Part shown: positions 56,585 through 64,000 of the stretch, piece after piece | Layout: every line of letters starts with the position of its first letter | Position numbering within the stretch: the stretch's first letter is position 1 | Origin: Fenollaria massiliensis | GTDB lineage: Bacteria; Bacillota; Clostridia; Tissierellales; Peptoniphilaceae | Assembly: GCF_000312505.2 (NCBI RefSeq) | Contig: NZ_HG326224.1 | Location: 296,129-360,128, forward strand | Length of the DNA stretch: 64,000 nt | Reading direction: 5' to 3' | Program-made: the position numbers and the translations under genes | The notes under the pieces: generated by a model | What the model was told of the DNA's origin: nothing | Seen by the model: the letters and a program-made list of their open reading frames with translations, nothing else | Database searches by the model: none

Positions 56585-57258
56585 TCAAATTACGCTACTC
56601 TCTCTATATGCTTTTATAGAATATACTATATTGGATACTATAATTATAATCATTAAGATTGAAAATGATATAAATTTATTAAATGTGCTTTGATTAAAAA
56701 TTAAAATACTTAATATACCTGCAATCATTAATGATGTTCCTCCGAAATTATTTGATTTTTTCCAAGCTTCATCATTTGCCATGCTCCACTTTGTTCTCAT
56801 TCCAAAGAAAGGATTTCTTTTTGATATTTTTATAAAAAGCCCACAAATAATCATTAATATGCCAAGTATTAATCCCAATGGTAAATTATTTATAGTTTTC
56901 TTAATAATACCAAAACTTAAGATAAGATAATATAAGAAGCTAATTATATTTATAGTCAATATAAAAAAGAATAATTTACTCATTAAATTAATATTATATA
57001 GATTCTTTTCTTTTGTTTTATCATTTTTAGAATCATATAATTTGCTTTCATAATTCTTAATTGTAAAGTATCCGATTATACCAAGAAGTAATATCAATAC
57101 TGGATATATAAAAATCTCATATTTACTTCCCATTCTATTAACTACTCCGTCTGAATTATAATGCATAGGAATTGAATCCTCTAAGAAGAACACCGATATT
57201 GCACTAATAATGATTGGTACGATTGAAGCTATCAATAAACTTTTTTTAAATTTTTCAT
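56585..57258 (-). CDS. SdpI/DUF1648-family membrane protein, N-terminal frame broken by one missing A
   Basis: Six membrane helices. The N-terminal part matches DUF1648 (IPIIISAISVFFLEDSIPMHYNSDGVVNRMGSKYEIFIYP) and the C-terminal part matches SdpI (NPFFGMRTKWSMANDEAWKKSNNFGGTSLMIAGI). B. subtilis SdpI gives immunity to the SdpC toxin and relays its presence to a repressor. The open frame starts at a TTG (57235) without a ribosome site. Upstream, GGAGG lies at good distance before an ATG (57258) whose frame reaches a stop after eight codons. Reading the A7 run (57241-57247) as A8 joins them into 224 residues with a complete first helix. Error, mutation or slippage could explain it. Confidence 0.85.
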
Positions 57259-57310
57259 AATAACACCTCCGATGTTAAATTTATTTGGTATTTTTTGCAG
57301 CTTTTGACTT

Positions 57311-58657
57311 TTATTCTATAACTTTGAAATAGCCCTCTGAAAAGTTATCTATTATTATTTTATATTTATTCATACTGCAACCTTCAATTTTTAGTCTTGT
57401 ATCTTTGTTTAAGATATCACTAAAAATCAAGTCTCCATTTTCTTCTATTTCTAATAAGAACTTAGCTTCGCTTTCACATTCTATATCGCTTATGTCAATA
57501 ATCATATCATCAAATGTTTTTCCATAAAATGAGCTCATGTTCACTTCATACGATCTATGATCAAAGTCATCTATATGGCCACTTACTTCTTCATCAAGTG
57601 CATCTATCAAAATATATTCTTTAAGTGAATTTGACTTTTTATTTTCTTCTTCACAAAGTATATTAACTCTATCGTTTCTTACTACTTCGTATTCTTCAAA
57701 ATCACTTATTTCGATAACCCTTGTTGTATCACTAGGCAAAACCTCAACAAATGTGCAAAAAACAAATATTAGCGCTGCTAAAAGAGTTAATAAACCGCTA
57801 AACCTCCTCCTATATACTTTCATAAGTACAATTCTTTCTTTTTGTGGATTTAAGCTCAATACAAGGTTTTCGTTCCTATTTTTCCTTTCCATAATCTTAA
57901 ACATGCTCATCGCATAAGCCTTTTTATTTTCTTGTGTATTACCAAGTCTTTCTAAAACTTTCTTATCACAAAGTATCTCTAAATCATCTTCAAAAAATTT
58001 GCTAGATATCCACATCGCTATATTGTACCAATACAAACAAAGAGCTAAGTTCTTTATATGTGTAAAGGCTATATCAAAGTACTTTATATGTGTCAGCTCA
58101 TGCACTAAAACATGTTCTAAAAGTTCTTCGTCCTCAAGTATATAGCTTTGAAGAACTATCTTTGGTTTAAAAACGCCATACGTTACTGGCGTTGACAGAT
58201 TGTCATTTAAAAGTACTGTAACTTTTCGTCTTATGTGAAAATCATCTATGAGTTCATTGACAAAATTGTTATTCTCTAATAATTTTGAACCTTGCATTGC
58301 TTTATTTCTCTCAACAATCTTTGCGATTAAATAAATAACAAAAAGTGTAGCTATTATATATATATTAAGTCGTGATAATACATCTGCAACGCAATTTGTT
58401 AATTGACGTGTAAAATCACTATTAGACAGTAAAACCTTGATTGGTAGATTAAATAAACCATAATCCGCCGTTTTAGATACTTCAAAGACTATTGAAAAAG
58501 GAAGCAATAAAAATATTAGTAATATGGTCCAAAGCACTTTATTTGCTCTCTTTATACTGCTTCTGTTCAAAATATTTCGAAATAAAAGTATTATAGCTAT
58601 GAGCAGTATACTTTTTATGCCGCGATAAGCCCCTGTTATTTTAACTATATTCACCAT
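57311..58657 (-). CDS. BlaR1/MecR1-like M56 sensor metallopeptidase with a non-penicillin-binding sensor domain
   Basis: A 448-residue membrane protease. Helices lie at about 15-30, 41-60 and 98-114. The zinc site HELTH (186-190) and a downstream Glu/Asp pair (FFEDDLEILCD) give a full M56 gluzincin, and another helix (about 287-304) leads outside. The outer domain is only about 145 residues, acidic and strand-rich, and has none of the SxxK/KTG motifs of the roughly 250-residue BlaR1 penicillin-binding sensor. It should cleave or trigger cleavage of the adjacent BlaI-like repressor on sensing an unknown signal. Its start follows the repressor stop by 1 nt. Confidence 0.88.
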   Translation of the reverse strand: MVNIVKITGAYRGIKSILLIAIILLFRNILNRSSIKRANKVLWTILLIFLLLPFSIVFEVSKTADYGLFNLPIKVLLSNSDFTRQLTNCVADVLSRLNIYIIATLFVIYLIAKIVERNKAMQGSKLLENNNFVNELIDDFHIRRKVTVLLNDNLSTPVTYGVFKPKIVLQSYILEDEELLEHVLVHELTHIKYFDIAFTHIKNLALCLYWYNIAMWISSKFFEDDLEILCDKKVLERLGNTQENKKAYAMSMFKIMERKNRNENLVLSLNPQKERIVLMKVYRRRFSGLLTLLAALIFVFCTFVEVLPSDTTRVIEISDFEEYEVVRNDRVNILCEEENKKSNSLKEYILIDALDEEVSGHIDDFDHRSYEVNMSSFYGKTFDDMIIDISDIECESEAKFLLEIEENGDLIFSDILNKDTRLKIEGCSMNKYKIIIDNFSEGYFKVIE

Positions 58658-58658
58658 C

Positions 58659-59039
58659 TTAATTATTTTTATCTAAATCATCAATTAGGCTTTTTATTTC
58701 ATCTAGTTCTTCTTTGCTTACTTTTTTATTTTTTAAAAATGCTCTACAAACATTTAGGAAAGAGCCTTGAAACAATTGTTCGATAGCTTCATCTTGTTTT
58801 TCTTCTAAAGCGTCTTCTCTACTAATGCCTACTTTTAGTTTATATTTTGGATCGATTCTAATAAGCGCTCCCTTATCAACTAGTCTACTAAAAAATGTAT
58901 AGGCAGATGTCTTAGCCATATCATGCTTTTCTTTGAGCAGTTTCCAAAGCTCTAGTGCCTCTATCTCTCCTTTTTCATTTAAGCATGTGCCTTCCCACAT
59001 GACTTCCATGACTTTAAATTCACCTTCTGAAAATTTCAT
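58659..59039 (-). CDS. BlaI/MecI/CopY-family repressor
   Basis: A 126-residue repressor with the family's winged helix (FSEGEFKVMEVMWEG, LELWKLLKEKHDMAKTSAYTFFSRLVDKGAL) and a C-terminal dimerisation region (AIEQLFQGSFLNVCRAFLKNKKVSKEELDEIKSLID). The frame is open 26 codons further, but AAGGAGG precedes the ATG at 59039, which gives the family N-terminus. It is the first gene of the island, coupled to the M56 sensor, and a perfect palindrome overlaps the -10 of its promoter, so autorepression is very likely. CopY-type metal-binding Cys motifs are absent, which argues against copper sensing. Confidence 0.93.
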   Translation of the reverse strand: MKFSEGEFKVMEVMWEGTCLNEKGEIEALELWKLLKEKHDMAKTSAYTFFSRLVDKGALIRIDPKYKLKVGISREDALEEKQDEAIEQLFQGSFLNVCRAFLKNKKVSKEELDEIKSLIDDLDKNN

Positions 59040-59063
59040 ACTATACCTCCTTGCAAATATCTC

Positions 59064-59082
59064 TATACTCAATTTGAGTATA
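59064..59082 (-). promoter_or_regulatory. Palindromic operator of the BlaI-like repressor
   Basis: TATACTCAA-T-TTGAGTATA on the plus strand, perfect 9-bp arms. The -10 box (59077-59082) is one end of it. Size and position fit a dimeric BlaI/MecI-type operator, though the half-site differs from the classical TACA/TGTA core. Confidence 0.87.
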
Positions 59083-59105
59083 CCTCTTAACTTTATCTTT
59101 GTCAA
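59077..59105 (-). promoter_or_regulatory. Promoter of the BlaI/BlaR1-like island
   Basis: On the minus strand TTGACA (59100-59105), 17 bp, TATACT (59077-59082): near-consensus, so expression should be high when the operator is free. Confidence 0.93.
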
Positions 59106-59177
59106 GTGATTTTGCACTTTTTTATAGTAAATTTATAAAATTCTATATATAATGCCTTTACTATAGAGAAGGCTTAT

Positions 59178-59203
59178 AAAAAAAGAGAGCCTAAGCCCTC
59201 TTT
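59178..59203 (-). terminator. Rho-independent terminator after holA
   Basis: On the minus strand a 9-bp stem AAAGAGGGC/GCTCTCTTT-type (59195-59203 with 59182-59190, one G-T pair) and a short loop, followed by T7. Confidence 0.87.
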
Positions 59204-59213
59204 ATAAAACAGT

Positions 59214-60227
59214 TTATTCTGTCATCTTATATATTAAATTTTTTATCATCATAGTACTATCTTTGCTTGTATTTTTTAAACTTATGTCTAAATCTTTTAG
59301 CTCATTCATAAACTTTAGTAAAAACTTATAATTATATGAGTGCGCTAGGCTTGATAGCTTTTTGTACTCGTATGGCGATATTTTTAATAAATCTTTTTTC
59401 TCAACTTCGCTTTTTTTCTCTATATCACAAATTTTTAATTCTAAAAGGAGTCTTACGTTTCTAAAAATCATATATGAGGTCTTTATGTCTGCTTCGTCAT
59501 TTCTTAATAGCTTCTCATATTCATTAAGTGCCGCAGCTGTCTTTTTATTATTGATTGCGTCTATCATGGCAAAGATATTGTCAATGGTATTTTCCTTAAC
59601 TACATTTTCAATTGTGCCTCGAGTGAGTCTGCCCTTGCCTATGTAGCTCGCAAGTTTATCCACTTCTGATTCAAGGCTATACATATTAACGCTCTCATCG
59701 CTGTAAAAGCCAAGTCTATCGATCAAGAATCTTGATTCGGCAAAACCTGCTTCTACGCCCAGCTCGTTAAATTTACGCGCCGTCCACTTAACAAGGTCCT
59801 CTATCTTTTCCTTGTCAAAATTTACTATGTGGTCGTTTTTCTTGAAATATTTATAAAATTTAAGTGTCTTTTTTATGCTATCGTCCTCGTCCATAAATAT
59901 GATTATGCTAGCATCAGGCATTTTCTCAAGCTCCCCAAGTAAATCGTCATCGTTAAGCGCTTTGATGCTCTCATTTGCCTTTCTCACAACTGTGATTTTT
60001 TTCTCAGCCATAAGAGGAAGCATAGTGATATTAGCCTTGATATCTTTAATCAAATTCTCTGAGTACTTGAGATCCGCTAGGTTCATAAGCCTTTGATTGC
60101 TGTCAAGATAATTATTTATCAGCGCATCCAAAGTCTTGTCCATGAGATAGCACTCTATTCCCTTGAAAAGATAAGCGCCGCTGACATTATTCATTTTTAC
60201 TTCATTTAAAAAATTTCTATAGTTCAT
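59214..60227 (-). CDS. holA: DNA polymerase III delta subunit HolA
   Basis: A 337-residue clamp-loader subunit that opens the sliding clamp. It has the HolA layout: an N-terminal AAA+-like domain without functional Walker A (VSGAYLFKGIECYLMDKTLDAL), KITVVRKANESI, ASIIIFMDEDDSIKKTLKFYKYF, LVKWTARKFNELGVEAGF and the C-terminal collar domain (IFAMIDAINNKKTAAALNEYEKLL). It overlaps the end of comEC by 11 nt, the common comEC-holA order in Bacillota. Confidence 0.96.
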   Translation of the reverse strand: MNYRNFLNEVKMNNVSGAYLFKGIECYLMDKTLDALINNYLDSNQRLMNLADLKYSENLIKDIKANITMLPLMAEKKITVVRKANESIKALNDDDLLGELEKMPDASIIIFMDEDDSIKKTLKFYKYFKKNDHIVNFDKEKIEDLVKWTARKFNELGVEAGFAESRFLIDRLGFYSDESVNMYSLESEVDKLASYIGKGRLTRGTIENVVKENTIDNIFAMIDAINNKKTAAALNEYEKLLRNDEADIKTSYMIFRNVRLLLELKICDIEKKSEVEKKDLLKISPYEYKKLSSLAHSYNYKFLLKFMNELKDLDISLKNTSKDSTMMIKNLIYKMTE

Positions 60228-62604
60228 AAATCATGTCTCCATATTTTTTATACTCATCAATTATTATACTTATTATATAAGAAAATATTATAGATATCAA
60301 GGTCAATAAGAAAATGTATTTTTTCATATAATCAAGATAATTGTAATATTCTTTATAGAAAGTTTCTATCACATATCCGTTATCTTTGAAGACAACGCTA
60401 ATCATGCCTTGCCTGTCGGTTCTGTAAAAATTTGCGCCAATGCTTTTGAAGTTTTCAAGCGTTTCTTCATGTGGATGTCCATAAGAGTTATTCAGCCCTT
60501 GCGAGCTAATTGCATCTTTTGGCATAGTTTTTTTAAGAAAATTAATTGATGAACTAGTTTTTGATCCATGATGAGGGACTTTTAATATGTCAATTTTAGA
60601 TAGTTTATCAATATAATAATCTTCAGCTTCTCTCTCAATATCGCCAGTAAATAGAGTTTTTGTACCATTCACCTTTAGTACGAATAAAAGTGAGCTATTA
60701 TTGCTATCAAAATCTCTGTCTCTGTGTACAATCTTGATATAATTATCATTACCAATGTCAATACCATTAATATTATTTGGATTTATATAATTAATTCCTC
60801 TAGAAATTATCTCTTTTTTAATAAATTCTGGAGCTAATTCCTTGTAAAAACAGATGTTCTTTACCTTAAAATCATCTAGTAAATAGATGAGGTTACCATA
60901 GTGGTCGCTGTCAAAGTGAGAAATGAAAATTATGTCAATAGTACTTACGCCCGCATTCTTAAGGACTTCTCTAAGCGTTCTATCGTATGAAAATGATGTG
61001 CCCATGATGTCTCCTGCCACATCGACCATAATTTTCTTATTATTTATATCTAAAAGCATTGCCTCTTCTTGACCTATGCTAATCATATTGAGCGTGTCAT
61101 AATGCTTTTGATTTTTCATATATATGAAGCTACCTGTGAATGTGATTATAGCCATCATCATAAGCATGAACTTCACTAGCTTTGTCTTCATGTAGCTAAA
61201 ATTATTTGCAAAATAAAAAGCTATAAGCAAGACGAAATATCCTAAGATAAGCGCATCCTGATTATATAGCGAAACTTTTAAAATATCTACTCTTGCGATA
61301 AATAATAAAATTTTGTATAGACCGCTTAGTATATAGTCAATGAGTACAAATAAGATAGATAATGGGCTTATAATTATTGAAATCACAAGTATTATAAAGC
61401 TTGCTGTGATTACGGCTGAGTAAATCGGAAGTAAAATTAAATTTGTGATTAGTGAAATAAAATTAAACTCGTGAAATGTATATAGCTGAATTGGTGCTAA
61501 AACTAGGTTAATCGCAAGAACAAAGAGTACCCCTTCTTGAAGCTTATTCTTCTTATCTCCAAGTTTTTTAAGTCTTCTAAAAATTATTTCTATCGCATAA
61601 GCTGCTCCATAAGAAAGATGTAGCGAAACCGAAAATACATAGTATGGATTTATTAAAAGCGTTATGATTAGCGCAATTGATATGATTTCAACGCGTTCTA
61701 TGTTTATATCGTAAGCAAAGGCTAGATCAAGCGCGATAAATAATATCATGGCTCTTAAAAATGATACTGGATAATTGATTACAGCGCCATAAATGATTAA
61801 AAATATTATGCAAATGCTGCTCGCCTTTCTTTTAGAAACTCCAAGACCCACGAGTATAAAAATGATGGCAAAACTTATTAAGGATACGTGAAGACCAGAA
61901 ACTGCAAGTAAGTGTCCGAGACCAACCGATCTATAAGTTCCAAGCTCATCTTCATCAAGATAATTTGTATTTGACATAAATATCGCCTTGAGAAAGTTCG
62001 AGTTACTTGTATTCATCTTGTTTTTAGTTAGCGCATCAAGCTTATTTTCAAAAGCAAGATTCAATTTTTCTGCCAAAGACATTTTCCAAAAGATTTTTTC
62101 AAAATCCTTAAACTTTGCCTTGTACTTAATATTTTTTGTTAAATAATACATCTTTTCATTGAAAAGATTTGGATTCGCGTTTATCCTGATATCTTCAAGT
62201 TTAGAATTCACTTTAATAGTGTCAAAATTAGCCAGTGCTTCTTTTCCTGAGTAGTAGCACTTAAGCCTTTCATTAAAAATATTGCCATCAATATTTTTCA
62301 CAGTACCAAAAAAAGTAGAGTATCCATCATATTCCTTAAGATTTTGCACTCTAATTATGTATTCTTCACGCTCATTCTTATATTTTTTAAAAATGCTCTG
62401 TCCCCTATAATTAGTGTAAATAGCTGTTAGGAAAAATACAATCACAGACAAAAGTAAATAAAGCCTTGTACGATTTTTTGCAAATATGCTTAGGCCAAAA
62501 ATTATACCAAGGCTTATTAAAATATAGCTATTGATATTAAAATAATAAGTGTAAATGGCTGCGAGAACCATAATACACGCAAAAAACGAATATTTTCTTC
62601 TCAT
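60217..62604 (-). CDS. comEC: DNA-uptake channel protein ComEC/Rec2
   Basis: A 795-residue polytopic membrane protein. The N-terminal membrane helices and an OB-like loop (DUF4131 region) precede the Competence domain (FLKAIFMSNTNYLDEDELGTYRSVGLGHLLAVSGLHVSLISF). The C-terminal metallo-beta-lactamase domain has IIFISHFDSDHYGNLIYLL, TLFTGDIEREAEDYY and VPHHGSKTSSS, the metal ligands typical of ComEC. It forms the channel for single-stranded DNA import, with possible nuclease action by the outer domain. ComEA is not in the window. It has an extended -10 promoter. Confidence 0.97.
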   Translation of the reverse strand: MRRKYSFFACIMVLAAIYTYYFNINSYILISLGIIFGLSIFAKNRTRLYLLLSVIVFFLTAIYTNYRGQSIFKKYKNEREEYIIRVQNLKEYDGYSTFFGTVKNIDGNIFNERLKCYYSGKEALANFDTIKVNSKLEDIRINANPNLFNEKMYYLTKNIKYKAKFKDFEKIFWKMSLAEKLNLAFENKLDALTKNKMNTSNSNFLKAIFMSNTNYLDEDELGTYRSVGLGHLLAVSGLHVSLISFAIIFILVGLGVSKRKASSICIIFLIIYGAVINYPVSFLRAMILFIALDLAFAYDINIERVEIISIALIITLLINPYYVFSVSLHLSYGAAYAIEIIFRRLKKLGDKKNKLQEGVLFVLAINLVLAPIQLYTFHEFNFISLITNLILLPIYSAVITASFIILVISIIISPLSILFVLIDYILSGLYKILLFIARVDILKVSLYNQDALILGYFVLLIAFYFANNFSYMKTKLVKFMLMMMAIITFTGSFIYMKNQKHYDTLNMISIGQEEAMLLDINNKKIMVDVAGDIMGTSFSYDRTLREVLKNAGVSTIDIIFISHFDSDHYGNLIYLLDDFKVKNICFYKELAPEFIKKEIISRGINYINPNNINGIDIGNDNYIKIVHRDRDFDSNNSSLLFVLKVNGTKTLFTGDIEREAEDYYIDKLSKIDILKVPHHGSKTSSSINFLKKTMPKDAISSQGLNNSYGHPHEETLENFKSIGANFYRTDRQGMISVVFKDNGYVIETFYKEYYNYLDYMKKYIFLLTLISIIFSYIISIIIDEYKKYGDMIYEL

Positions 62605-62618
62605 AGTTCCTCAATAGA

Positions 62619-62624
62619 ATTATA
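62619..62624 (-). promoter_or_regulatory. Possible extended -10 promoter of comEC-holA
   Basis: TGA-TATAAT on the minus strand, 15 nt before the comEC ATG. The -35 region is poor. The very short leader makes this moderate. Confidence 0.5.
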
Positions 62625-62664
62625 TCACTTATATCTAATTATTAAAAGAATTTACTCAAAATAA

Positions 62665-62693
62665 GTGACTTTTTTACAAAAATATATTATAAT
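62665..62693 (+). promoter_or_regulatory. Promoter of the ThrE-type exporter genes
   Basis: GTGACT (62665-62670), 17 bp, TATAAT (62688-62693). The ribosome site GGTGA lies just upstream of the ATG at 62709. Confidence 0.7.
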
Positions 62694-62708
62694 ATACTTG
62701 GTGATTAT

Positions 62709-63494
62709 ATGGAAAATATTACAGATACTTATATTGAACGCAGAAAAATTTATAATATAGCACTGAAAACGGCTGAGCTACTTATTAGAAATGGCTCGGA
62801 AGTTTCAAGGGCAAACGACACAGTTAAGAGGATACTTTCAAGTCATGGCTACTTCGATATACCTTTATTCCTTTCGCCTACAGTCATCATTATAGGCGAC
62901 AACAGTGATAATTCCTCCTTCTATCTTGTAAAAAATATAGAGACTAGAGGCAATAACATTGGCAGGGTCAATATGATTAATGCATTTTCAAGAGATTTTT
63001 GCGCAAAGAATATAGAAGTAGATGATGCTATGAAAAAGCTTGAAGAAATAGAAAAAAGCAGCGAATACAGTTTTACCATGATACTAGTTATGGCATGCAT
63101 AGGCTGCGCTGTATTTACCCTAATGCTTGGAGGCAGCCTAAGTGACTTTGTTTGCTCAATATTTACATCAGCGCTTGGTTTTGTAGTGAACGAGTATATA
63201 CTAAAACTTTCAAAGACACCTTTCTTAGGTAACTTTATATCTTCTTTGGTAGCAACACTTGCGGCAGTTTTGCTTGTTAAGCTACATCTGGGACACAATT
63301 TAAACATGATAGTTGTTGGATCCATACTTCCACTAGTACCGGGAGTTGCCTTTACATCAGGAATTAGAGACTTTTTAAGTGGCGACTTAATCTCAGGTAC
63401 AGCAAGAAGCTTCGAGGCAATCTTTGTAGCGGTAGCCATAGCCTTCGGCGTTGGTAGTGTATTAATGCTTGTTTCACTAATGGGAGGTATATAA
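62709..63494 (+). CDS. ThrE-type threonine/serine exporter, large subunit (DUF1212)
   Basis: A 261-residue protein. The soluble N-terminus (ALKTAELLIRNGSEVSRANDTVKRILSSHGY and FLSPTVIIIGDNSD) is the conserved ThrE/DUF1212 domain. About five membrane helices follow (MILVMACIGCAVFTLMLGGSLSDF, NFISSLVATLAAVLLVKL, MIVVGSILPLVPGVAFTSGIRDFLSGD, AIFVAVAIAFGVGSVLMLVSLM). Fused forms export threonine and serine in Corynebacterium; in Bacillota the exporter is usually split as here. The substrate is inferred from family. Its stop overlaps the next start (TAATG). Confidence 0.92.
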   Translation: MENITDTYIERRKIYNIALKTAELLIRNGSEVSRANDTVKRILSSHGYFDIPLFLSPTVIIIGDNSDNSSFYLVKNIETRGNNIGRVNMINAFSRDFCAKNIEVDDAMKKLEEIEKSSEYSFTMILVMACIGCAVFTLMLGGSLSDFVCSIFTSALGFVVNEYILKLSKTPFLGNFISSLVATLAAVLLVKLHLGHNLNMIVVGSILPLVPGVAFTSGIRDFLSGDLISGTARSFEAIFVAVAIAFGVGSVLMLVSLMGGI

Positions 63495-63976
63495 TGAACT
63501 ACATCATCAAACAATTTTTACTAGCAACAGTTTCATGCGCAACCATATCCGTCTTATTCAATATACAAAAGAAAAATATATTCTTGTGCGCAATCAATGG
63601 TGCAATTTGCTGGACTTTATATATGTTCCTAACAAAAAATAATTTCAGCTATATATTCTCTTCATTATTATGCTCATTGTTATGCGGCATACTTGGAGAA
63701 TTTTTTGCAAGGTGCCAAAAAACACCAGTTAACTGCTACTTCATAATCGGCGTAATACCACTAGTTCCCGGACTTAAGATATATCAATCGATGAACTATT
63801 TTATAACAGATAATTTAAAAAGCGGAGCAACAGAAGCAGTGCAATCACTCTTCATGGCTATAGCAATAGCTGTTGGACTAATGATAGCATCTTCAGTAAG
63901 CAAAATATTTAGAAATATAAGAGCACAAAAAGAACTAAGAAAGCTAAAAGTATTTTACAAAAACAAAAATAAATAA
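63494..63976 (+). CDS. ThrE-type threonine/serine exporter, small subunit (DUF3815)
   Basis: A 160-residue membrane protein with four or five helices. It has the ThrE_2/DUF3815 signature VIPLVPGLKIYQSMNYFITDNLKSGATEAVQSLFMAIAIAVGL, which mirrors the LVPG...DFLSGD motif of the large subunit. It completes the exporter and is translationally coupled to the large subunit. A basic Lys-rich C-terminal tail is cytoplasmic. The gene ends close to the window edge; its terminator is not covered. Confidence 0.92.
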   Translation: MNYIIKQFLLATVSCATISVLFNIQKKNIFLCAINGAICWTLYMFLTKNNFSYIFSSLLCSLLCGILGEFFARCQKTPVNCYFIIGVIPLVPGLKIYQSMNYFITDNLKSGATEAVQSLFMAIAIAVGLMIASSVSKIFRNIRAQKELRKLKVFYKNKNK

Positions 63977-64000
63977 AATATCTAGATAAAAAAATCCACC

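Noticed and set aside
57311..58657. Classical beta-lactam resistance sensor
   Set aside because: The outer domain is too short and has no penicillin-binding motifs, and no beta-lactamase or mecA-like gene is present.
58659..59117. Copper-responsive CopY operon
   Set aside because: The repressor lacks the C-terminal Cys motifs of CopY and no copper ATPase is nearby; the partner M56 protease points to the BlaI/MecI type.
62921..63514. 197-codon minus-strand frame opposite the ThrE-type gene
   Set aside because: The plus-strand gene has clear family motifs, a promoter and a ribosome site; the opposite frame shows only low-complexity Ser/Thr/Pro sequence.

Overview
This window is an AT-rich chromosomal segment of a low-GC Gram-positive bacterium (Bacillota). 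The family content (HrcA/CIRCE heat-shock operon, full dcw cluster with two DUF881 genes and sbp, GatCAB, a K+-type membrane pyrophosphatase, proteins with copper-amine-oxidase-like stalk domains, a DUF2089/DUF4097 pair, LepA/HemW ahead of hrcA) fits an anaerobic, non-model member of the Clostridia/Tissierellia, plausibly a Peptoniphilaceae-like anaerobic coccus or rod. That placement is inference; no rRNA gene is present to anchor it. Nearly all genes lie on the minus strand in long, tightly spaced operons. I saw no tRNA or rRNA gene, CRISPR array, prophage or intact insertion sequence.

Layout, left to right. (1) 1-4100: heat-shock cluster hrcA-grpE-dnaK under a perfect CIRCE, followed by a terminator and a separately started dnaJ that runs off the window. 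grpE is broken by a 1-nt homopolymer change. (2) 4191-8371: lepB-lepA-hemW-ypgQ-like operon. (3) 8514-9506 (+): a FemXAB-type peptidyltransferase. (4) 9574-14027: a wall amidase, an unusual RdgB-HD fusion and leucyl aminopeptidase. (5) 14232-30246: a long operon secG-hppA-hydrolase-murF-like-ddl-rnr-smpB-dtxR-like-pcrA-ligA-gatC-gatA-gatB, joining secretion, ion pumping, the last cytoplasmic peptidoglycan steps, RNA quality control, DNA repair and amidotransferase-dependent tRNA charging. (6) 30558-31946: a secreted stalk-domain protein with a palindrome over its promoter. (7) 32077-39131: rarA followed by the lower-glycolysis genes gap-pgk-tpiA-gpmI-eno. tpiA is also broken by a homopolymer indel, and gap carries residues expected of an NADP-accepting enzyme. 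(8) 39300-42353 (+): a DUF2089 regulator with a DUF4097 protein, then a secreted protein I do not recognise. (9) 42419-55216: the division and cell-wall operon mraZ-rsmH-ftsL-pbp-mraY-murD-ftsW-murG-divIB-ylxW-ylxX-sbp-ftsZ-nrdR, without ftsA, headed by a helically phased array of probable MraZ boxes. (10) 55496-59039: a self-contained BlaI/BlaR1-like sensor-repressor island with an SdpI-like protein and three small membrane or membrane-anchored proteins, driven by one strong promoter whose -10 lies inside a perfect palindrome. (11) 59214-62604: holA and comEC. (12) 62709-63976 (+): a split ThrE-type exporter.

Most of the window is core housekeeping. The least explained part is the 55.5-59.1 kb island, which looks like an inducible envelope-stress or antimicrobial-peptide response whose sensor domain is not the beta-lactam-binding domain of classical BlaR1. 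Three genes (grpE, tpiA and the SdpI-like gene) each carry a single-base change in an A-run. Sequencing error is the simplest explanation, but the shared pattern also fits polymerase slippage.
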